Positions 1 to 5,942 of a stretch of DNA of 10,048 nucleotides are shown in pieces (position 1 is the first letter of the stretch; every line of letters starts with the position of its first letter). The notes under the pieces were generated by a model. The model worked only from the letters and a program-made list of their open reading frames with translations, was not told where the DNA came from and did no database searches. The translations under genes and the position numbers were made by a program. Location: positions 1 to 10,048 of the forward strand of contig JAIBJP010000062.1 of assembly GCA_020029625.1 (NCBI GenBank), read 5' to 3'. This stretch comes from Actinomycetota bacterium. Lineage in GTDB: Bacteria; Actinomycetota; Thermoleophilia; Gaiellales; Gaiellaceae.

Positions 1-350
1 AGCGTGTGCACGGTGTTCGAGCGCAGCGGATGCTCCTCCGTGGCTCGCGCGGTCCCGTCGTAGAGAGCCTCGTAGATCCGCGCGGGGTGGAGCGGGAAGT
101 GCTCGCCGACGCGGCAGTAGTAGACGGCGATACCCGTGTCCTGGCACACGAGCGTCTGCTGGTCGTCCGCAATGTCGACGTTCTTGATGATCGTGTCGAG
201 GACACGCTGTCCGGGCGTCGAGGTCTCGCGCTCGCGCGCGTCACGGATCGCGTCGCGAAGATCCTGCGGGATGTCCTTGAGCGCCCAGACGTAGAGATAC
301 GCGGCAGCGTCCTCCACTGCCCTCTGGACGTCGGTGGCTACGACGCTCAC
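1..350 (-). CDS. Class I fumarate hydratase / L(+)-tartrate dehydratase alpha subunit, N-terminal part (cut by left edge)
   Basis: This is the N-terminal 116 residues of an Fe-S hydro-lyase of the class I fumarase/tartrate dehydratase family, which interconverts fumarate and malate (or dehydrates tartrate). Alpha subunits are usually about 280-300 residues, so more than half lies off the left edge. The GTG start at 350-348 overlaps the TGA of the upstream flavoprotein gene (GTGA), with GGAAAGG about ten bases upstream as ribosome binding site. Family hallmarks seen are LVCQDTGIAVYYCRVG (residues 67-82), whose Cys69 is the expected first [4Fe-4S] ligand, and ATEEHPLRSNTVHT (103-116). The frame is intact throughout. 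The beta part would follow off the edge, as a separate gene or fused; this cannot be seen. Coupling to a fumarate-reductase-type flavoprotein favours fumarate over tartrate as substrate, but that is inference. Confidence 0.9.
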   Translation of the reverse strand, partial: MSVVATDVQRAVEDAAAYLYVWALKDIPQDLRDAIRDARERETSTPGQRVLDTIIKNVDIADDQQTLVCQDTGIAVYYCRVGEHFPLHPARIYEALYDGTARATEEHPLRSNTVHT

Positions 351-1540
351 GCCGCGGCCCTTTCCGCGGCGGCGCGGCCGGCGCGCCGCCCGAAGACGCA
401 GCACTCGAGCAGCGAGTTCCCCATCATCCGGTTGCGGCCGTGCGTGCCCCCGGCGATCTCGCCGCAGGCGAAGAGGCCTTCGACCGTCGTCTCGCCGCGC
501 TCGTCGATCCGCAGGCCTCCGTTCTGGTAGTGGAGCACCGGGTAGGTCAAGATCGGCTCGCCGAGCGGGTCGATGCTCGCGGATCGGTAGCGGTGCAGCA
601 TGTAGGGAAGGGAGATCTCGGCGTCTCGCTCGGGGATCCGCGTGGTGTCGAGGAGGACGGCGGGGCGGCCGTCCGGCGTCTCCACGCCCTTCCCTTTCTC
701 GACCTCGTCGAAGATCGCCCGGGAGACTTGGTCGCGAGGCCCGAGCGAGTCTGTGAACTCCTCGCCGTCGGCGTTGAGCAGAACTGCGCCGTAGGCGCGC
801 GTCGTCTCCGGAATCGAGTAGCCCTGCATGTTCTCCGGCCAGGCGCCGCCATTCGGGTGGTACTGGAGCGCATCGAGGTCGCGGGCCTCGGCGCCGAGCT
901 CGAGGGCGAAGCGGGTGGTCTCGCCGGTCGCGCCGGGGTGGTTGGTGGAGAACTCTCCACGCTCCTTCGCCTCCCGGTAGCAGCGGCCCCCGGCTGCGAG
1001 GACGACTGCACCGGCCTCGATGACGTGGTCGCCGCAGCGAGCCCGCCAACCGTTCTCGATCTCTTCGAGCGAGGTCAGCGGCGACTTCGGGAACGTCTGC
1101 GCGCTCGAAGCCTCGAGGGTCTCGCGCAGCGCCTTCGTGATTGCCAGACCAGTCTGATCTCCCACTTGGAGGAGACGCTTGCGGCTCGCGCCTCCGCAGC
1201 GGGCGAGACGGTAGCCCCCATTCTCCTTGGTGAACTCGACGCCGTTTTCCTCGAGCCAGTGAATCGTGTCGGGGGCCTCTGAGGTGAGAATTCCGACGAG
1301 CTGCATGTCGGCGGTCTCGTGCGAGCTCTTCCAGACGTCCGCGGCGTGCAGCTCGGGCGAGTCGTCCCCGCCGAAGGCCGCCTGGATCCCGCCCTGGGCC
1401 TTCGCGGAGTTGCAGGACTGGAGCGCGCCTTTCGTCGCGAGGGCGACTCGCGCCCCGGCGCGTTCGGCGGACACGGCGGCGGCCAGGCCCGAAGCGCCGC
1501 TCCCGATGACGAGCACGTCGAAATGAGCTGTCTCGGCCAC
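347..1540 (-). CDS. FAD-dependent fumarate reductase / succinate dehydrogenase / L-aspartate oxidase-type flavoprotein, short form
   Basis: This is a soluble flavoprotein of the FAD-binding_2 superfamily. Residues are counted from an in-frame TTG at 1558; from the preferred GTG at 1540 subtract six. Seen are the dinucleotide fold VIGSGASGLAAA (17-28), AQGG (54-57), QYHPNG with His234, ETTR (251-254), GPRD with Arg275, HYQNGG with His343, and GTHGRNRMMGNSLLE (371-385) with Arg377. These match the substrate-binding His and Arg residues of L-aspartate oxidase and fumarate reductase. The position of the covalent flavin His of succinate dehydrogenase reads Asn (SCNSAKAQGG), so FAD is probably noncovalent. 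At about 400 residues the protein stops just after the flavin core and lacks the C-terminal helical domain of SdhA and NadB (usually 530-600 residues). No nadA or nadC is visible; the coupled gene is a class I fumarase, which favours fumarate reduction or succinate oxidation over NAD synthesis. The GTG start places the Rossmann strand close to the N-terminus. Confidence 0.82.
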   Translation of the reverse strand: MAETAHFDVLVIGSGASGLAAAVSAERAGARVALATKGALQSCNSAKAQGGIQAAFGGDDSPELHAADVWKSSHETADMQLVGILTSEAPDTIHWLEENGVEFTKENGGYRLARCGGASRKRLLQVGDQTGLAITKALRETLEASSAQTFPKSPLTSLEEIENGWRARCGDHVIEAGAVVLAAGGRCYREAKERGEFSTNHPGATGETTRFALELGAEARDLDALQYHPNGGAWPENMQGYSIPETTRAYGAVLLNADGEEFTDSLGPRDQVSRAIFDEVEKGKGVETPDGRPAVLLDTTRIPERDAEISLPYMLHRYRSASIDPLGEPILTYPVLHYQNGGLRIDERGETTVEGLFACGEIAGGTHGRNRMMGNSLLECCVFGRRAGRAAAERAAA

Positions 1541-1552
1541 GGGCGGATAATA
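1541..1552 (-). promoter_or_regulatory. Possible -10 element for a leaderless flavoprotein transcript
   Basis: On the minus strand TATTAT (1552-1547) is followed by six bases and then the GTG at 1540. This is the spacing expected if transcription starts on the first base of the start codon. There is no well-placed Shine-Dalgarno upstream of that GTG: a GGGG run lies about 14 bases away. No good -35 hexamer was found 17 bases upstream. Leaderless mRNAs are common in actinobacteria, but this assignment rests on one short AT-rich match. Confidence 0.25.
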
Positions 1553-1632
1553 CCCCAATCCGCTAATTCAAGCCATTAGAACTGCTTATGCCGTGATCAA
1601 GAGATTCCCTGGCCGGGCCGATAGGAGCACCA

Positions 1633-1968
1633 ATGCGCAGCCTCAGCCTCGTGTCGCTCCTCGTCACGCTGGTCGTCGTTGCGTTCTTGTGGACGCGGTC
1701 TGCCCAAGAAACGGGACTCGCGCCTTCGGACGCCCCGAGCGACGCCGCAAAGGTGGCGGCCGCGTTCAGCCTCCAGCAGGCCGCGCCCGCGCTCGTAGCG
1801 TGGCGCTCGACGAGCGGAACCTTTGCCGGTGCGAGCCTCCCCGCGTCGAGCGGAGTGACAGTCGTCCGCGCGGATGCAGCCTCCTATTGCCTGCAGGCGG
1901 GCGCGGGCCCGAACGTCCAGCACCTCACCGGCCCGGAGGGCAACGCGCCGGTCGACGGCCCTTGTTAG
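1633..1968 (+). CDS. Small membrane-anchored, pilin-like secreted protein
   Basis: This is a 111-residue protein with a start well supported by AGGAG at 1623-1627, five bases before the ATG. One hydrophobic segment (about residues 4-20) lies at the N-terminus and acts as an uncleaved anchor or signal peptide. The rest is Ala/Ser-rich and probably extracytoplasmic. A segment with TSGTFAGASLPASSGVTVV (60-78) followed by YC (Cys86) and a C-terminal PC (Cys111) resembles the globular part of actinobacterial type IV pilin-like proteins, where two cysteines close a C-terminal disulfide loop. No prepilin peptidase motif of the GFTLxE kind is present, so processing as a true pilin is doubtful. It stands alone between divergent and convergent neighbours, only 13 bases from the end of the next gene. 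The gene is secure; the function is inferred. Confidence 0.75.
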   Translation: MRSLSLVSLLVTLVVVAFLWTRSAQETGLAPSDAPSDAAKVAAAFSLQQAAPALVAWRSTSGTFAGASLPASSGVTVVRADAASYCLQAGAGPNVQHLTGPEGNAPVDGPC

Positions 1969-1981
1969 CCCCGGGGTCCCG

Positions 1982-2629
1982 CTAGACGCCGAGTCCGCCG
2001 AAGACGGCGAACGGGTTGCTCGGAGCGACCTCCCAGACGAGTCCGCCGCCCGGTTCGACCGCGATCCTCGCTCCCTCCGGCGCCTCTCTCTCGAGGCGCT
2101 CGGCGAGGGCGCGGGCGTCGTCCTCGTTGACCGCTCCCGCGAGCAGGAACGTGTACCGCCGCACGACCGGAATCCCTTCGGATTCGAGCCGCTCGGCCAG
2201 GGCCAGGGTGTCCTCATGAGACGCGAGCTCGACGCGCACCTCCCACTCCGACCGGCCCTTTTCGAGCGACTCGGCGGCTTCGCGCTCCTGTAGGCGTTCG
2301 TGCTCCGCCTCTAGCTGTTCCTCCGTACGAGGCATCGGTATTGAAGGGTCCTTCCAGGCCTGCTCGACTGGATGCCAGCGCTCGAGCGCGGTGAGCGCGG
2401 AAAGGCCCTCACTCTCGATTCGCGCGGAGACCGTCTGGTGCACCGCGCGCGCTCGCTCCCCGGCGTCCGTGTAGAGAAATACGCGAGGCCCGTCGCGACT
2501 GACGACCACCCGGTCACCCAGCCGCTCGCGCTCCTCGGCTTCGAGCTCGAGCGCCGCCAGCCTCTCGGCGAACTGCGTCCCATCGCCCTCGTCGTCGAAG
2601 TCGACCGTCACGCGCCAGTCGTCGCTCAT
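1982..2629 (-). CDS. Hypothetical protein with two copies of a ~70-residue alpha/beta domain
   Basis: This is a 215-residue acidic cytoplasmic protein that I cannot assign a function. It contains two related units. Unit A spans about residues 5-76, starting WRVTVDF, with AERLAALELEAEE and then VVVSRDGPRVFLY. Unit B spans about 129-195, starting WEVRVEL, with LAERLESEGIPVV, then FLLAGAVNEDDARALAERLE and ARIAVEP. Each reads as strand, helix, strand, strand, helix, compatible with a ferredoxin-like fold. A highly charged, probably helical or coiled-coil linker (about 101-127) joins them. The tail NPFAVFGGLGV is, to my recollection, shared by uncharacterised proteins of Thermoleophilia. No signal peptide or membrane segment is seen. 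The gene is last of the LysR operon, starting 24 bases after the dehydrogenase stop. The GGCGGG immediately before the ATG is too close to be a good ribosome binding site. Confidence 0.85.
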   Translation of the reverse strand: MSDDWRVTVDFDDEGDGTQFAERLAALELEAEERERLGDRVVVSRDGPRVFLYTDAGERARAVHQTVSARIESEGLSALTALERWHPVEQAWKDPSIPMPRTEEQLEAEHERLQEREAAESLEKGRSEWEVRVELASHEDTLALAERLESEGIPVVRRYTFLLAGAVNEDDARALAERLEREAPEGARIAVEPGGGLVWEVAPSNPFAVFGGLGV

Positions 2630-2653
2630 CCCGCCAGGAAGCCTAGCGCGCCG

Positions 2654-3628
2654 CTACCAGACGCTTCGATAGAGCTCGGCGATCTCTTCGGCGCTCGCGG
2701 GACGCGGGTTGGCCTTCGCACCCCGCCGCTCGGCCGCCTCCGTTGCCACCTCGTCCAGCTCGTTCTCGGGCACGCCGAGGTGGCGAAGGAGCGTGAAGCC
2801 CGCGAGCCTCGCGAGCTCCTCGACCCGACCGACAGCGTCGTGCGTGGCCATCGCCTCGCCGAAGCGCTCGATTTCGGCGCCCGCAACCGGCTGGTTGAAG
2901 CGAAGCGCCGGAGGAAGCGAGATGGCGCTCAGCGCCCCGTGGGGAAGCCCGTAGCGGCCACCGAGCGCCTGCGCCATCGCGTGCCCAAGGCCGAGCCCCG
3001 CGCCGGCGAGCGCGGCTCCCGCGTGCATCGCGCCCTCGAGCAACCGTCGGCGCCCTTCGACGTAGTCGCCATCGGCGAGGACGAGCGGGAGCGACGCCGA
3101 TATGAGTTTCGCGCCTTCGAGCGCCTGCTCGTCCGCCTCGTCGTTTCGTCCTTCGACGTAGAGCGCCTCGGCCGCGTGCGCGAGGGCGTTGAGGGCGGTG
3201 CCGCCCGTCTCCCCGGGCGGAAGCCCGAGCGTCAGCTCCGGTTCGTAGACGATCCCCGCGAGCCGCGCCCCGCCGCCGCCGGCCTTGACGCGGCGCTCCT
3301 CGTCGCGAATCCCGAAGCCGGGAGTCCACTCGGCTCCCGAGTACGTGGTCGGAACGGAGACAACCGGCAGCCCGGTTCGCGCGGAGACGGCCTTCGCCGT
3401 GTCGATCGCGCTGCCGCCGCCGACGGCCAGGATCCCGTCGACCCCCTGGGCAGCCTCGGTGACCTGCTCGACGACCTCGACCGGCGTGTGCGGCTTGACG
3501 CCGTAGAACGAGTCAGCGGCGGGCAGCTCGAGCTCGCGCCAGCGCTCGCTCGTGACGAGGAAAGGGCGCTCGATGCCCAGCTCCTCGAGGAGCGGCCCGA
3601 GCTCGGCGAGACCCCAGCGAACGACTAC
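2654..3628 (-). CDS. Iron-containing alcohol dehydrogenase / maleylacetate reductase-like protein (start codon unresolved)
   Basis: The intact frame encodes about 324 residues of the group III (metal-dependent) alcohol dehydrogenase family. Numbering is from the GTA at 3628. The N-terminal dinucleotide domain shows VVVRWGLAEL at the start, GGGSAIDTAK (70-79) and VPTTYSGAEWTP (92-103). The C-terminal helical domain shows NALAHAAEALY (147-157) with His151, then GHAMAQALGGRYGLPHG (215-231) with His216 and His230, matching the metal ligands of the family. The Asn-Ala-x-Ala-His pattern and GGTALNALAH are typical of maleylacetate reductases (maleylacetate to 3-oxoadipate with NAD(P)H, in hydroxyquinol or chlorocatechol breakdown), but substrate cannot be fixed from this. 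The frame overlaps the end of the LysR gene by a few bases. No ATG, GTG or TTG occurs in frame before the TTG at 3043, which lies mid-protein. The given 5' end is therefore a guess from homology: either a rare start codon or a sequence change near 3630. Confidence 0.8.
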   Translation of the reverse strand, partial: VVVRWGLAELGPLLEELGIERPFLVTSERWRELELPAADSFYGVKPHTPVEVVEQVTEAAQGVDGILAVGGGSAIDTAKAVSARTGLPVVSVPTTYSGAEWTPGFGIRDEERRVKAGGGGARLAGIVYEPELTLGLPPGETGGTALNALAHAAEALYVEGRNDEADEQALEGAKLISASLPLVLADGDYVEGRRRLLEGAMHAGAALAGAGLGLGHAMAQALGGRYGLPHGALSAISLPPALRFNQPVAGAEIERFGEAMATHDAVGRVEELARLAGFTLLRHLGVPENELDEVATEAAERRGAKANPRPASAEEIAELYRSVW

Positions 3629-4515
3629 GAGAGCCTCTCTTTGGCGAAGGAGAGAAAGGCTTCCGCGGCCCGAGTCGCAGACCGGCCGCGAGCGCGAACG
3701 ATGTAGATCTGCCGCGCGGGCTCCACCCCTTCCACCTGGGCCGCCGCGAGCCTCCCCGCCGCCAGCTCGCCCTCGATCGCAGTGCGGGAGATGAAGGCCA
3801 CTCCGTAGCCGGCGGCCACGGCGCTCTTGACGGACTCCTGCAGACCGAGCTCGAGCTTCGGCTCGACACCGCGCAGGCGAAGCCCGGCGCGGCGGAGCTC
3901 CTCCTCGACGACCTGCCGTACCCCCGCTCCCTCCTGCATCACGATCAGGGTCTCCTCCTTGAGCTCCTCGAGGGAGATCGTTCCCCCAGCGGCATCGTGA
4001 CCCGGCGGGACAGCGAGCACGATCTCGTCCCGGACGAGCGGCTCGAACTCGAGCGAGCGGTGGCGACGAAGCGCGCCGACGACGCCGAGCTCGAGCTGGC
4101 GGTCGACCACGCGGTCGATGACGGTCTGCGTGTCCCAGATCGAAAGCGCGACGTGAAGATCCGGATGCTCGCGCTGAAACTCGCAGAGCAGGAGCGGGAC
4201 GAGGTGTGCGCCAGGACCCGTGGAAGCGCCGATGGCGAGCGTCCCGGTCAGACGCCCGTCGTCCGCGCTGACCTCGTCGAGGAGCTGTTCCTCGAGCGCG
4301 AGCATGCGCTGGGCGCTCCCGTACAGACGCCGGCCGGCCTCGGTCGGCTCGACCCGCCGCCCTGATCGGTCGAGCAGCGACTGGCCCAGGCGCTGCTCGA
4401 GCGCACGGACCTGGAGGCTCACCGCCGGCTGCGTGACCCCGAGTTGCTCGGCCGCCTGTGAGAAGCTCTTCTTCTCGACGACGGCGCAGAAAGCCTGCAG
4501 CTGGCGTGTGTCCAT
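3625..4515 (-). CDS. LysR-family transcriptional regulator
   Basis: This is a full-length 296-residue LysR-type regulator, a normal length for the family. The N-terminal winged helix-turn-helix covers residues 1-60, with the recognition region QAAEQLGVTQPAVSLQVRAL (20-39) and ALEQRLGQSLLDRSGR. A linker helix at about 60-88 follows, then a periplasmic-binding-protein-like effector domain (about 90-294) beginning GTLAIGASTGPGAHLVP. It is first in a minus-strand run with the dehydrogenase-like gene and the two-repeat protein, and divergent from the lipoprotein gene. In the gap lies an ATAAG-N5-CTTAT palindrome of LysR-box type, which suggests autoregulation and possibly control of the divergent gene. 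The bases before the ATG (AGAAAGAACCAAC) give only a weak ribosome binding site. The effector domain looks CysB/CysL/CbbR-like in general form, but the ligand cannot be read from the sequence. Confidence 0.95.
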   Translation of the reverse strand: MDTRQLQAFCAVVEKKSFSQAAEQLGVTQPAVSLQVRALEQRLGQSLLDRSGRRVEPTEAGRRLYGSAQRMLALEEQLLDEVSADDGRLTGTLAIGASTGPGAHLVPLLLCEFQREHPDLHVALSIWDTQTVIDRVVDRQLELGVVGALRRHRSLEFEPLVRDEIVLAVPPGHDAAGGTISLEELKEETLIVMQEGAGVRQVVEEELRRAGLRLRGVEPKLELGLQESVKSAVAAGYGVAFISRTAIEGELAAGRLAAAQVEGVEPARQIYIVRARGRSATRAAEAFLSFAKERLS

Positions 4516-4530
4516 GTTGGTTCTTTCTCA

Positions 4531-4546
4531 GTCGGACTGGACCGAC
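4531..4546. promoter_or_regulatory. Inverted repeat GTCGG-N6-CCGAC upstream of the LysR gene
   Basis: The 16-base dyad GTCGGACTGGACCGAC has perfect 5-base arms around a 6-base centre. It sits 15 bases upstream of the LysR start codon. On the LysR transcript it would fold in the 5' leader just before the ribosome binding site; as DNA it could be an operator half of the divergent region. The arms are short and GC-rich, so chance is possible. Confidence 0.3.
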
Positions 4547-4558
4547 ATGCGTTGAGGT

Positions 4559-4573
4559 ATAAGGGAAGCTTAT
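4559..4573. promoter_or_regulatory. Candidate LysR-type box ATAAG-N5-CTTAT
   Basis: ATAAGGGAAGCTTAT is a perfect 5-5-5 dyad and contains the T-N11-A core that defines LysR-type binding sites (T4560, A4572). It lies 43 bases upstream of the LysR ATG and 65 bases upstream of the divergent lipoprotein start. This is the classical arrangement for an autoregulating LysR protein that also controls a divergent gene. Its AT-rich arms stand out in a GC-rich region. The minus-strand TATACC within this stretch could serve as a -10 for the LysR gene, so the box would overlap its promoter. Confidence 0.55.
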
Positions 4574-4582
4574 CTACGTCAT

Positions 4583-4607
4583 GGCGGAAGCCTGCCAGGC
4601 TTCCGCC
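4583..4607. repeat. Perfect hairpin, 11-bp stem with a 3-base loop
   Basis: GGCGGAAGCCT, loop GCC, AGGCTTCCGCC: the two arms are exact reverse complements. It lies between the LysR box and the lipoprotein start codon, ending 31 bases before that start. No T-run follows on either strand, so it is not a standard intrinsic terminator. It would form a stable hairpin in the leader of the lipoprotein mRNA, or act as a DNA-binding dyad. A 14-codon reading frame (ATG 4581, stop 4623-4625) runs through it. Confidence 0.6.
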
Positions 4608-4638
4608 TCGGTCCAACACGGCTAACCTCCGCCCTGCG

Positions 4639-5892
4639 TTGAAAGTCGCTCGATCCGCTGCCGCTGCAGCCGTACTCTTGGCGGCCGGCTGCTCGGGTTC
4701 GTCGGAGCCGGACGCGGGCCGGACTGCTGAAACATCGCTCACGTCGACTCCTTCCTCCTCCACGGCGTCCACGACGACGGCTCCCTCTGCCCCGCCTTCG
4801 ACGTCGACCGCTTCGTCTCCGACGCCGATACCCAGAGGGACGCTCGCGGTCAGGCCCCTTCGGTCGCTTCCGCCACAAGAGAAGCTGCCGGCTTTCAGGG
4901 CAATCAAGATTGCCGGGGCGAATTACCCTGCCGGGCTCGCGGCCGCTCCAGACGGACGCATCTTCTTTTCAGAGCTGTGGGGCGGAAAGATCCGAGTGAT
5001 TCGCCGGGATGGAAGCCTCGATCCGAAGCCGTGGGCGGACGTCAACGCGAAGTTCGGGATCCGGTGGGTGGAGTTCTTCCACGGCGGCCTCTCCGGCATT
5101 GCCTTCGATCCAGCGTTCGCGCGCAACCACTTCGTCTACGTCGTGACTCAAGTGCCGGACAAGAAGACAGGTTTTGCCAAGAAGTCGCTGATCGTTCGGT
5201 TCAAGGAGGTGAAGGGGCGCGGAAGGTCGCCACGGATTCTTCTCACCATTCCGGCAAGCAAGTTCGACAACACGTACAGCCTCGTCGTCGGCCCAGATGG
5301 AATGCTGTACATCCCTTCAGGCTTCCTGGGGAGTAGTCGGGGCAAGGGAGCAGATCCACTCGGCGATCTGCGCGGCAAGATCCTGCGTGTGACGCTGGAT
5401 GGAAAGGCCCCCGGAGACAATCCGTATGGCTTGCAGGCCCCCCGCGTCTGGGCGACCGGGTTCAAGAACACCTTCGACCTTGCGTTCTTCCCGCGGGGAG
5501 GCGTCGCCATTGGGGGCGACAACGGAACGGTTGGTCACGACGAGATCAATTTGCTGATGCCCGGTCACAATTATGGGTACCCGAAGCATGAGGGTTTCAC
5601 GAGGATTCGCAGGCTGATGCCGCCGATGCTCGATTACGGGTCCGACTCCACGGCACCCGTCGGGATCATCTACTACCGAGGCCGGCGCTACCCCGCCCTC
5701 CGAGGACGGTTTCTGATGTGCGAGAACCATGGCAGGGGGATGCTCGCACTTCGAATCGATCGCTCCGATCCCGTCAGGTTGCGTCGCCTGACACCGGTCG
5801 TTCAAGAGTGCACGTTGGACATCGTTCAGACGGCTGACGGCTCCATCGTGTTCAGCGACGCAGCAGCCATCTACCGCCTCGCGCCGGCTTAG
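4639..5892 (+). CDS. Lipoprotein with a glucose/sorbosone dehydrogenase (GSDH)-type beta-propeller
   Basis: This 417-residue protein is predicted to sit outside the cell on a lipid anchor. The TTG start at 4639 is chosen because it gives a proper lipoprotein signal peptide: MKVAR, a hydrophobic Ala/Val/Leu stretch and LAAGC with the lipidated Cys18. A Ser/Thr/Pro-rich linker (about 19-70) follows, then a propeller of the GSDH family from about residue 95. Family signatures are YPAGLAAAPDGRIFFSE, FFHGGLSGIAFDPAF (147-160), VVGPDGMLYIPSG, LRGKILRVTLDG, WATGFKNTFDLAF and EINLLMPGHNYGYPKHEG (302-319). Family members oxidise sugars with PQQ and Ca2+. Here, in the usual HxxGRLxxGPD segment, the residue aligned with the catalytic His of soluble glucose dehydrogenase appears to be Asp210, and the following GD is lost (SGFLGSS). 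Dehydrogenase activity is therefore uncertain. No strong ribosome binding site precedes the TTG. An in-frame TTG at 4552 would bury the signal peptide and is less likely. Confidence 0.85.
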   Translation: MKVARSAAAAAVLLAAGCSGSSEPDAGRTAETSLTSTPSSSTASTTTAPSAPPSTSTASSPTPIPRGTLAVRPLRSLPPQEKLPAFRAIKIAGANYPAGLAAAPDGRIFFSELWGGKIRVIRRDGSLDPKPWADVNAKFGIRWVEFFHGGLSGIAFDPAFARNHFVYVVTQVPDKKTGFAKKSLIVRFKEVKGRGRSPRILLTIPASKFDNTYSLVVGPDGMLYIPSGFLGSSRGKGADPLGDLRGKILRVTLDGKAPGDNPYGLQAPRVWATGFKNTFDLAFFPRGGVAIGGDNGTVGHDEINLLMPGHNYGYPKHEGFTRIRRLMPPMLDYGSDSTAPVGIIYYRGRRYPALRGRFLMCENHGRGMLALRIDRSDPVRLRRLTPVVQECTLDIVQTADGSIVFSDAAAIYRLAPA

Positions 5893-5942
5893 CTCGAGCT
5901 CGAGTCCTCGGGACGTGAGCGGTTCCCTAGACTCCGAGCGAC

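Noticed and set aside
50..100. Apparent frameshift in the fumarase N-terminus just before the ATEEHPLRSNTVHT motif
   Set aside because: Re-reading the minus strand here gives GAG GCT CTC TAC GAC GGG, which keeps the frame. The shift came from misreading a CTCT repeat.
440..1282. Plus-strand open frame of 280 codons opposite the flavoprotein
   Set aside because: The minus strand carries clear FAD and substrate motifs here, and the plus-strand product shows no family pattern.
1966..1984. CCCCGGGG palindrome between the convergent pilin-like gene and the two-repeat gene as a terminator
   Set aside because: The stem is only four bases with no loop or T-run, as expected by chance in GC-rich sequence.
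2372..3706. Long open frame (444 codons) on the plus strand opposite the dehydrogenase-like gene
   Set aside because: It is rich in Arg, Glu and Ala with no recognisable domain, and lies wholly antisense to well-conserved genes. It is a GC-rich codon shadow.
4583..4607. Hairpin as an intrinsic terminator
   Set aside because: There is no T-run on either strand after the stem, and it lies between two divergent gene starts where no transcript needs to end.
4552..4638. Upstream TTG at 4552 as the start of the propeller lipoprotein
   Set aside because: It would add 29 non-conserved residues, run through the LysR box and hairpin, and place the LAAGC lipobox too far from the N-terminus.
5891..5900. 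AGCTCGAGCT palindrome just after the lipoprotein stop
   Set aside because: CTCGAG and GAGCTC motifs are very frequent throughout this window through codon use, so no special role is supported.
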